Assembly: GCA_913042885.1 (NCBI GenBank)
Contig: CAJWLW010000341.1
Coordinates: forward strand, 1-5,127
DNA: 5,127 bases
Source of the DNA: an uncultured Lentisphaeria bacterium
Lineage (GTDB): Bacteria > Verrucomicrobiota > Lentisphaeria > JABSQK01 > CAJWLW01
Reading direction: 5' to 3'
Under the pieces are notes generated by a model. That model saw only the letters and a program-made list of their open reading frames with translations. It was not told the origin of the DNA and did no database searches. This document shows positions 1 through 5,127 of this stretch, in pieces. Every line of letters starts with the position of its first letter. Position 1 is the stretch's first letter. The translations under genes and the position numbers were made by a program.

Positions 1-1
1 C

Positions 2-37
2 GGTCAATATGGTATCGGCTCTGTTTTCCGCGATTGA
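2..37 (+). CDS. Possible last codons of an upstream gene cut by the window edge
   Basis: One frame reads GQYGIGSVFRD and ends at a TGA at 35-37, 17 bases before the start of the zinc-ribbon gene. That spacing would suit an upstream gene in the same operon. Eleven codons are too few to identify a family, and a chance open frame of this length is common, so this is only a possibility. Confidence 0.2.
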   Translation, partial: GQYGIGSVFRD

Positions 38-43
38 CTACCC

Positions 44-48
44 GAGGA
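44..48 (+). promoter_or_regulatory. Ribosome binding site that fixes the zinc-ribbon gene start
   Basis: GAGGA lies six bases upstream of the ATG at 55, a good Shine-Dalgarno spacing. It favours ATG 55 over the in-frame TTG at 34, which would add seven residues (MTTRGLA) not expected at the N-terminus of this family. Confidence 0.65.
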
Positions 49-54
49 TTGGCG

Positions 55-771
55 ATGAACGACAATTACACGCTTCTACTCGAACTGCAAGACAAGGACC
101 TGCGCATCTTCAATCTCAAGAGCAAGATCATGTCCGTGCCCGCAGAAAAGGAGCGTGTGCGTCGTGAGTTGCAGGTATCCGAGGACCGGCTCGAAACCGT
201 TAAGAGCGGCTTTATGGACCTTGAATCGAAGATCAAGCAGATCGAGATGGATATCAGTGACAACAACGATCGAAAGGTCAACTTCCAGAAGAAATCTGTC
301 GAGATCAGGAAGAACGACGAGTACAAAGCCCTGATGAACCAGATCGAACGCTGCGACAAAGACATCACTGCAGCCGAAGACAAGCAGATCTCCATGTGGG
401 AAGAGCTCGAGAAAATCAAGGGCATATTCGGCGCCGCAAAAAAAGAGTTCGATGCCGGCCATGTCCGCATCGACGCGGCCATCAAGGACCTCGATGTGAG
501 CGAGACGAACTGTCAGGCACAGGTCGAAAAAATGAGCGCTGAGCGCGACGCGCTGACAGTCGGCGTAAACGACGAGCTGCTGACCCACTACGACCGGTTG
601 ATCGCGCGATCCAAACCGCCCGACGGATTCTCCAAAGCCGTTGTGTCGATCCAGAATACCAACTGCGGCGGCTGCTTTCTTACGATGACCCCGCAGGTTG
701 TCAACCGCGTCAAGAAAGACGAATTGATCAACTGCGAGAATTGCGGCGTCTTCCTCTGTTACGACACCTGA
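55..771 (+). CDS. Coiled-coil C4-type zinc-ribbon protein (CdsZ/CT398-like)
   Basis: The product is 238 residues. Residues about 5-170 are rich in Lys, Glu, Asp and heptad-spaced Leu/Ile, as expected for a long antiparallel coiled-coil hairpin. It opens with the family-typical LLELQDKD (8-15) and includes the conserved block KNDEYKAL (86-93). The C-terminus is a C4 zinc ribbon with ligands C204/C207 (CGGC) and C227/C230 (CENC), followed by GVFLCY where the family usually reads GRILY or similar. An extra Cys235 sits beside the ribbon. The family (Pfam zf-RING_7 type) is widespread in bacteria with poorly known function. From memory, chlamydial CT398/CdsZ binds the sigma-54 factor and type III secretion components, so an adaptor role is plausible here but is inference. 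It is probably soluble, since no signal peptide or membrane segment is visible. The start at ATG 55 is supported by GAGGA six bases upstream. truA follows after 27 bp, so the two are probably co-transcribed. Confidence 0.9.
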   Translation: MNDNYTLLLELQDKDLRIFNLKSKIMSVPAEKERVRRELQVSEDRLETVKSGFMDLESKIKQIEMDISDNNDRKVNFQKKSVEIRKNDEYKALMNQIERCDKDITAAEDKQISMWEELEKIKGIFGAAKKEFDAGHVRIDAAIKDLDVSETNCQAQVEKMSAERDALTVGVNDELLTHYDRLIARSKPPDGFSKAVVSIQNTNCGGCFLTMTPQVVNRVKKDELINCENCGVFLCYDT

Positions 772-798
772 CGGACAGAGCCGCAAACCGCATCTGCC

Positions 799-1620
799 AT
801 GGCCAACTGGCGTTTCACTATTGCCTACGACGGCACCGCCTATGCCGGCTGGCAGATACAGCCGGATAGCCAAACCGTTCAGGGCTGCCTCCACGGCTGC
901 CTGTCGCGCCTCTTCCAGGCCGAGATGACCGTCGCCGGATGCAGCCGTACTGACTCCGGCGTGCATGCCCTCTGCCAGGTCGCCACGTTTCACCCACCGC
1001 CGGAGTCGCCGATCCCAGCCACAGATGCCCACCGTGCCCTGCGCCAGATGCTGCCGCCGGATATCCGGCTGCTTGACACCGAGATCATGCCCGACGGTTT
1101 CCACGCGCGCCACGACGCTGTCGGCAAATGCTATACCTACGTGCTGCACCGCGGCGAGCTGCAGTCGCCGTTCATGCCGAGGTATTGTTGGATCCTCCCC
1201 GATGCCTTCGATATCCACGCCATGTGCGCAGCTGCGAAACAGCTGGTCGGGAGGTACGATTTCACGACATTTTCGGCGACATCCAACGTGCCTGGATGCA
1301 CGCCGGTAAAAACGTTGACTCGCCTGGACATGCGCGAGCACGGACGCTTTCTGTTAGTGACTGTCGTCGGCGACTCGTTCCTGTACAAGATGGTCCGTCG
1401 GCTCGTTGGATTTCTCGTGGCCGTCGGTCGTGAGCGGCTGGACGCCGGACACACCGCCAAAATTCGTGACGCCTGCGAGCGTAACGCGGGATTTGATACT
1501 GCGCCGCCGCAGGGGCTATTTCTCGAGCAGGTGTTTTACGACGAAGCCAAACTGCAGGCGTTCACCCCCGGCGATCTACCTTTCCTCCAGCTAATGGGCG
1601 AAGGGTCGGCGCAAAAATGA
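799..1620 (+). CDS. truA: tRNA pseudouridine(38-40) synthase TruA
   Basis: The product is 273 residues, close to the E. coli enzyme. TruA converts uridines 38, 39 and 40 in the anticodon stem-loop of many tRNAs to pseudouridine in the cytoplasm, with no cofactor. The N-terminus IAYDGTAYAGWQIQP (8-22) is the standard family opening. The catalytic motif is SRTDSGVHA (49-57), with Asp52 the nucleophile. Further family motifs are FHARHDAVGKCYTYV (101-115), with the conserved Tyr112, YDFTTF (153-158), and FLYKMVRRLVG (194-204). No key residue is missing. ATG 799 is the only possible start: the frame is the same as that of the preceding gene, and its stop at 769-771 closes it upstream with no other start codon between. 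No Shine-Dalgarno sequence lies at the usual distance, so translation may be coupled to the upstream gene or initiate without one. The stop TGA is followed by a long gap, so this is probably the last gene of its transcript. Confidence 0.97.
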   Translation: MANWRFTIAYDGTAYAGWQIQPDSQTVQGCLHGCLSRLFQAEMTVAGCSRTDSGVHALCQVATFHPPPESPIPATDAHRALRQMLPPDIRLLDTEIMPDGFHARHDAVGKCYTYVLHRGELQSPFMPRYCWILPDAFDIHAMCAAAKQLVGRYDFTTFSATSNVPGCTPVKTLTRLDMREHGRFLLVTVVGDSFLYKMVRRLVGFLVAVGRERLDAGHTAKIRDACERNAGFDTAPPQGLFLEQVFYDEAKLQAFTPGDLPFLQLMGEGSAQK

Positions 1621-1712
1621 CTTTGCACGTTTTGATCGTGTCTCGCACGGCATCCTCGCCCTACGGTCGCGAAAGTTTGGGTTACACCGGTCCGATCTGC
1701 TGCGACATGTCC

Positions 1713-1766
1713 CCGTGGGGGCTGGGGGCGTATCATTTCAGACTGCCCCCCTCGCCGCGCCCACGG
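1713..1766 (+). repeat. Long GC-rich imperfect inverted repeat (hairpin 1)
   Basis: The outer stem CCGTGGG (1713-1719) pairs with CCCACGG (1760-1766). Inside it, GGC (1720-1722) can pair with GCC (1754-1756) and GGGGGC (1724-1729) with GCCCCC (1745-1750), leaving a 15-base loop. About 16 mostly G-C pairs make it the strongest fold in the gap. The downstream bases are not T-rich, so it is not a standard intrinsic terminator, although it could protect the truA mRNA 3' end or help a factor-dependent stop. Confidence 0.6.
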
Positions 1767-1790
1767 TCGGAAGGGTTATACGAAACAGTG

Positions 1791-1819
1791 CGGAGGAGGT
1801 CTGGCAGACCTGACCTCCG
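1791..1819 (+). repeat. Near-perfect inverted repeat (hairpin 2)
   Basis: CGGAGG (1791-1796) pairs with CCTCCG (1814-1819), and AGGTCT (1797-1802) pairs with AGACCT (1806-1811). The loop is GGC and there is one 2-base bulge (GA, 1812-1813). Twelve base pairs in 29 bases is far more than expected by chance. No T-run follows. A candidate promoter -35 box at 1810-1815 overlaps its right arm. Confidence 0.65.
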
Positions 1820-1837
1820 ACCCGGCCAAAATAAAAT
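1810..1837 (+). promoter_or_regulatory. Candidate sigma-70-type promoter for secA or a leader RNA
   Basis: CTGACC (1810-1815, four of six matches to TTGACA) and TAAAAT (1832-1837, five of six to TATAAT) are 16 bases apart. Transcription would begin near 1844 and give secA a leader of about 260 bases. A rival is TATAGT at 1966-1971 (five of six) with a weak -35 at 1942-1947, spacer 18, which would give a leader of about 130 bases. Both are judged by eye only, and promoter consensus for this lineage is assumed, not known. Confidence 0.25.
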
Positions 1838-1858
1838 AGCTCAAGCGATGGAGCCGGG
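1821..1858 (+). repeat. Inverted repeat with A-rich loop (hairpin 3)
   Basis: CCCGGC (1821-1826) pairs with GCCGGG (1853-1858) across a 26-base loop that is A-rich on its 5' side. A shorter alternative pairing, GCTC (1839-1842) with GAGC (1851-1854), would compete with it. It follows hairpin 2 after a single base. With only six pairs and a long loop it is less certain than its two upstream neighbours. Confidence 0.4.
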
Positions 1859-1866
1859 CACATCTG

Positions 1867-1923
1867 ATCCACTGGAAGAATATGCATACCAGCCCTGCAA
1901 GGGAACTGCCGCCCAATGTGGAT
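1867..1923 (+). repeat. Inverted repeat enclosing a small hairpin (hairpin 4)
   Basis: ATCCAC (1867-1872) pairs with GTGGAT (1918-1923). Inside lies the small hairpin CCCT-GCA-AGGG (1893-1903), and CTGG (1872-1875) with CCAG (1889-1892) offers a competing pairing. A nested arrangement like this suits a folded RNA, but each helix is short. Confidence 0.35.
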
Positions 1924-1996
1924 TTGCGCAGTCGGTCAGCCATAGCAGTGAGCCGGATCAGCCGCTATAGTATTGGTTGGTCAGTTCACTATCCTT

Positions 1997-2053
1997 AATC
2001 CCAAAACGTGAAAGTGGAACTCCACATACGGTGACGGATTTCAACGTGGGATT
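1997..2053 (+). repeat. Interrupted long-range stem upstream of secA (hairpin 5)
   Basis: AATCCC (1997-2002) pairs with GGGATT (2048-2053), ACGT (2006-2009) with ACGT (2044-2047), and GAAA (2010-2013) with TTTC (2039-2042). The helix has a 3-base bulge on the left and a single A bulge at 2043. The enclosed GTGG-AACT-CCAC (2014-2025) is a tetraloop hairpin. The fourteen pairs end 54 bases before the secA start, where a leader element could influence expression. Confidence 0.4.
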
Positions 2054-2107
2054 TGTGCTGAACACCGATTACTCCGCCTACGGGTAATAATCCGGGATGA
2101 TGTTCCT

Positions 2108-5100
2108 ATGCTCAAATGGCTGTTAAAAAGACTGTTCGGATCCAAACACGAACGTTCGGTCAAGCGGATGCGGCCGATGGTGCGGCAGATCAACCGTTAC
2201 GAAGAGGAATACCAGAAACTCTCCGACGACGATCTGCGCGCCAAGACTGTTGAATTCCGGGAACGCCTGAGCAACGGCGAAACCACCGACGACCTGCTGC
2301 CGGAAGCGTTTGCCGCTGTCAAGAACACGTGCCGCCGCATGGTCGGCACCATGCTCGACGTCACCGGGCAGAATATCGAATGGGAGATGATCCCTTACGA
2401 CGTCCAGCTCATCGGCGGCATTGCTCTGCACCAGGCTACCATTGCGGAAATGCAGACCGGAGAAGGCAAAACTCTGGTTGCGGTTCTGCCGCTCTACCTC
2501 AACGCGCTGACCGGCAATAACTGCCAACTGATCACCGTCAACGATTACCTCGCCCGGCGCGACGCCGAATGGGTCGGGGCTGTGCTCGTCTGGCTCGGGC
2601 TCACTGTAGGCTGTATTCAGAACAACATGGCCCCGGCCGAACGCCGCGAACAGTACAATTGTGATGTCACCTACGGCACCAGCAGCGAGTTCGGCTTCGA
2701 CTACCTCCGGGACATGGGCATGGCCTCCGACCCCGATCAGTTGGTGCAGCGCGATTACTTCTATGTCATCATCGACGAGATCGACAGTATCCTCATCGAT
2801 GAAGCCCGCACGCCGCTGATCATTTCGGGCCCCAGCGCTGTGTCGACCCATCGTTATGACAAACTCAAACCCGATGTCGAAAAGCTGCACAAGCAGCAGC
2901 ACCATCTCTGCACGCGGTTGATCAACGATGCCAAAAAGGTGATCCTCGACGAAAACAGCGATGCCGATGATGTCGAAGACGCCTACATGGATGCCTTCAA
3001 AGTCAGACTCGGCATGCCCAAGCACAAGCAACTCATGCGCCTGCTCGAGGACCCGGAGCACCTGCGTCGCATAGAGAAACTCGAATTGCAGGTACGCAGC
3101 GACCAGAATCGGGCGTTGTTCCAGGATATCAAAGAATCCCTGTTCTTCATGATCGACGAGCGTGCCGGTGATGCCGATCTCAGCGAACTCGGGCGCAGTA
3201 CCTTGCGTCCCAATGACCCCGATGCTTTCCTGCTGCCCGACCTGGCCACCGATTTCCAGGAGATCGAGAGCGACGAGTCGCTGGCAGCCGAGGAGAAAAC
3301 CGAGCGGCGCAAACAAGGCCAAACCCTCTTCGACGAACGCAGCGAGATGATCCACAACATCTCCCAGCTCCTGCGCGCCTACAGCCTTTTCGAGCGCGAC
3401 GAACGGTACATCGTCCAAGACAACAAAGTGATTATCGTCGATGAAAACACCGGCCGCGCCATGCCCGGCCGCCGCTTTAACGAAGGGTTGCACCAAGCGC
3501 TGGAAGCCAAGGAAGGCGTTGAGATCGAACGCGAGACCCAGACCCTGGCGACAGTGACGATCCAGAACTATTTCCGCATGTACGAGAAGCTCGCCGGCAT
3601 GACCGGTACCGCCGATACCGAGGCGATGGAGTTCAAGGACATTTACAATCTTGACGTCCTCGTCGTGCCGACCAATCGCGAGGGCATCCGCAACGATTGC
3701 AACGACCTCATCTTCAAGACCCAGCGGGAGAAGTACGCAGCGATCATTCGCGAAATCAAGGAATGTAATGAACAGGGGCAACCGGTTCTGCTTGGTACTA
3801 TTTCCGTCGAGGTCTCCGAGAAACTCAGCCGCATGCTGCGGGCTGATCGGGTTCCCCACAACGTCCTGAATGCCAAGAACCACCTGCACGAAGCGGAGAT
3901 CGTCGCGCGCGCCGGCCAGCACGGCGCCGTCACGATTGCCACGAACATGGCGGGCCGCGGCACCGACATCCGCCTGGGCGAAGGCGTCAAGGAAGCTGGC
4001 GGCCTGCATGTCATCGGCAGTGAGCGCCATGATTCGCGCCGCATCGACCGGCAGTTGCGCGGCCGTTGTGCGCGCCAGGGCGATCCGGGTTCCTCGCGAT
4101 TTTACATTTCCCTGCAGGACAACCTCATGCGCCTGTTCGGCTCCGACCGTATCGCCAAGCTCATGGATCGCTTTGGCATGGAGGACGGTGAGGAGTTGTC
4201 GCATCCGCTGCTCAACCGGTCGGTGGAAGGGGCGCAGCGCAAGATCGAGCAACGCCACTTCTCCCAGCGCAAACAGGTGCTCAAATTCGACGACGTCATG
4301 AACAAGCAGCGCGAAGTGATCTACAGCCGGCGCTATGAAATTCTCAAGGCCGATGATACTCAGGAACTGCTTTTCGACTTTGTCGACGACGTTTTGTACA
4401 GCCGCATGGAACACTGCGAGGCAGAAGCTTTGCATCTCGATGAGGACAGCCCGTTCGATAGCATGCAGATGTTGAACTGGCTGAACACGACGCTGCCAAT
4501 CGCCTTTGTCGAGGAAGACCTCAAAGTGGAGGGCAAGTATGACCGCGAGCAGATTATCTCGCGCCTGGCTGACAAAGTCGGGATTGCCTACAACGCCAAG
4601 GTTCGCGACCAGACGCCGGAGGACCGCGTCCGCAACGAGCGGCACATTATGCTCAGCGCCCACGACGAGCAGTGGCAGGAGCACTTATTTGCGATGGATG
4701 CGCTGCAGGAAGGTATTTACCAATGGTCCCACGCACAGCGCGACCCGGTTGTCGAGTACAAGCGCGAGGCGTTCGAAATGTTCGGCGGTTTACTCAACCA
4801 GATTACCGAGAAGATTTGTAACAACATGTTCCGCTCGACCATGAGCATCGAGTCATTCCGGGAATTGCTGGCGTCCCTGCCGCAGCAGGAAGTACATCGC
4901 ATGCTTGGCCAGTTCGATGGCGGCCAGGGTCAGGTTCAGACCGAGAGCGACAGCAGTCCGGGCAAGGCGCCGATGCCACGTCCCAAGCCGGCGCCGATCC
5001 GACGCCAGGTGGCCAAGGTCGGCCGTAACGAACCGTGTCCCTGTGGCAGCGGCAAAAAGTACAAAAAATGCTGCGGCCGCGCCCAGAGCGGTGCAACAGA

Positions 5101-5122
5101 GCCCGTCGAAAAAGCGTCATAA
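2108..5122 (+). CDS. secA: Preprotein translocase ATPase SecA, long form with enlarged preprotein-binding region
   Basis: SecA is the ATPase motor that pushes preproteins through SecYEG at the inner membrane. The product has 1004 residues against 901 in E. coli. In order: Q-motif region YDVQ (97-100); Walker A MQTGEGKT (115-122, Lys121); [10 protein letters not shown] (143-152); Walker B region [16 protein letters not shown] (221-236, Asp223/Glu224); preprotein cross-linking domain about 237-475; NBD2 with [10 protein letters not shown] (612-621) and motif [12 protein letters not shown] (652-661); helical scaffold and wing; two-helix finger about 853-892; a Pro/Lys-rich linker; and a C-terminal zinc motif with Cys977, 979, 988 and 989 (CxCx8CC) for SecB/membrane/ribosome contacts. 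Between ISGP (239-242) and RYIV (433-436) it is 94 residues longer than E. coli SecA, while the loop after GRGTDI is about 29 shorter. The fingertip motif is QWSH (872-875) where E. coli has LRGY. ATG 2108 gives the family-typical [16 protein letters not shown] start. Only a weak GGGA (2094-2097) precedes it, ten bases upstream. No frameshift is seen. Confidence 0.98.
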   Translation: MLKWLLKRLFGSKHERSVKRMRPMVRQINRYEEEYQKLSDDDLRAKTVEFRERLSNGETTDDLLPEAFAAVKNTCRRMVGTMLDVTGQNIEWEMIPYDVQLIGGIALHQATIAEMQTGEGKTLVAVLPLYLNALTGNNCQLITVNDYLARRDAEWVGAVLVWLGLTVGCIQNNMAPAERREQYNCDVTYGTSSEFGFDYLRDMGMASDPDQLVQRDYFYVIIDEIDSILIDEARTPLIISGPSAVSTHRYDKLKPDVEKLHKQQHHLCTRLINDAKKVILDENSDADDVEDAYMDAFKVRLGMPKHKQLMRLLEDPEHLRRIEKLELQVRSDQNRALFQDIKESLFFMIDERAGDADLSELGRSTLRPNDPDAFLLPDLATDFQEIESDESLAAEEKTERRKQGQTLFDERSEMIHNISQLLRAYSLFERDERYIVQDNKVIIVDENTGRAMPGRRFNEGLHQALEAKEGVEIERETQTLATVTIQNYFRMYEKLAGMTGTADTEAMEFKDIYNLDVLVVPTNREGIRNDCNDLIFKTQREKYAAIIREIKECNEQGQPVLLGTISVEVSEKLSRMLRADRVPHNVLNAKNHLHEAEIVARAGQHGAVTIATNMAGRGTDIRLGEGVKEAGGLHVIGSERHDSRRIDRQLRGRCARQGDPGSSRFYISLQDNLMRLFGSDRIAKLMDRFGMEDGEELSHPLLNRSVEGAQRKIEQRHFSQRKQVLKFDDVMNKQREVIYSRRYEILKADDTQELLFDFVDDVLYSRMEHCEAEALHLDEDSPFDSMQMLNWLNTTLPIAFVEEDLKVEGKYDREQIISRLADKVGIAYNAKVRDQTPEDRVRNERHIMLSAHDEQWQEHLFAMDALQEGIYQWSHAQRDPVVEYKREAFEMFGGLLNQITEKICNNMFRSTMSIESFRELLASLPQQEVHRMLGQFDGGQGQVQTESDSSPGKAPMPRPKPAPIRRQVAKVGRNEPCPCGSGKKYKKCCGRAQSGATEPVEKAS

Positions 5123-5127
5123 TCGCC

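Larger units (their letters stand above)
1621..2107 (+). other. 487-bp gap before secA with no convincing gene; many inverted repeats
   Basis: Neither strand holds a recognisable protein, tRNA, tmRNA, RNase P RNA, SRP RNA or known riboswitch consensus that I could match by eye. All three forward frames are open over part of this stretch (about 1636-1814), so openness is not evidence of coding. Codons such as AGG, AGA, CGA, TTA, CTA and ATA appear that are rare in the neighbouring genes. From 1713 to 2053 the sequence folds into consecutive, non-overlapping hairpins: 1713-1766, 1791-1819, 1821-1858, 1867-1923, a weak one at 1942-1968 (ATAGC/GCTAT), and 1997-2053. None is followed by a T-run, so a classical intrinsic terminator for truA is not evident. 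The gap could be a truA 3' region plus a long structured secA leader, or a separate small RNA. Confidence 0.6.

Noticed and set aside
34..54. TTG at 34 as the start of the zinc-ribbon gene
   Set aside because: ATG 55 has a well-spaced GAGGA and gives the normal family N-terminus; the TTG would overlap the possible TGA of the upstream frame and has no clear ribosome site.
76..1341. 421-residue frame on the minus strand opposite the zinc-ribbon gene and truA
   Set aside because: It spans two well-supported genes on the opposite strand and contains no recognisable motif.
1713..1819. Intrinsic terminator for truA
   Set aside because: Two strong hairpins are present, but neither is followed by a T-run on the + strand, and the minus-strand reading does not give a convincing one either.
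1617..1970. 117-residue forward frame starting at ATGA, overlapping the truA stop
   Set aside because: It matches no family I recognise, is rich in Arg, Ser and Pro, uses codons rare in its neighbours (AGG, AGA, CGA, TTA, CTA, ATA) and runs through several strong hairpins. The other two frames are also open over much of the same stretch, so openness is not informative.
1971..2087. Continuation of the same frame beyond the TAG at 1968-1970, as if a pseudogene or a read-through stop
   Set aside because: The added residues show no recognisable domain, and nothing supports stop-codon recoding. It could be chance in GC-rich sequence.
2123..4684. 853-residue frame on the minus strand opposite secA
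   Set aside because: It is a mirror of the secA codon bias: secA rarely uses codons whose complement gives a stop in that frame. The translation shows no domain, and secA itself is beyond doubt.

Overview
The window carries three convincing protein-coding genes, all on the + strand: a coiled-coil C4 zinc-ribbon protein (55-771), tRNA pseudouridine synthase TruA (799-1620) and the preprotein translocase ATPase SecA (2108-5122). The first 37 bases may hold the last codons of another gene. The sequence is moderately GC-rich with C/G-biased third positions.

The likely source is a bacterium of the PVC superphylum (Verrucomicrobia/Lentisphaerae/Kiritimatiellae/Chlamydiae side). This is inferred mainly from SecA: a helicase motif VI reading [10 protein letters not shown] instead of the common GRSGRQGDPG, about 94 extra residues in the preprotein-binding region, and a short loop where Escherichia coli SecA has an insertion. 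The zinc-ribbon protein belongs to the family that contains chlamydial CT398/CdsZ. A phylum-level call cannot be made by eye.

Layout: the zinc-ribbon gene and truA are 27 bp apart, lie in the same reading frame, and probably share a transcript. A 487-bp gap without a convincing gene follows (1621-2107). It holds a series of consecutive inverted repeats from about 1713 to 2053 and weak promoter-like sequences. secA then begins and fills the rest of the window; its stop codon is 5 bp from the window end.

The genes are housekeeping: TruA modifies tRNA anticodon stems, SecA drives protein export through SecYEG, and the zinc-ribbon protein is probably a coiled-coil adaptor. They do not form one pathway. 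I see no mobile element, CRISPR array, tRNA or rRNA. The part least explained by known features is the structured gap before secA, which could be a leader RNA or an independent small RNA. Within SecA, the fingertip of the two-helix finger and the enlarged preprotein-binding region deserve a second look.
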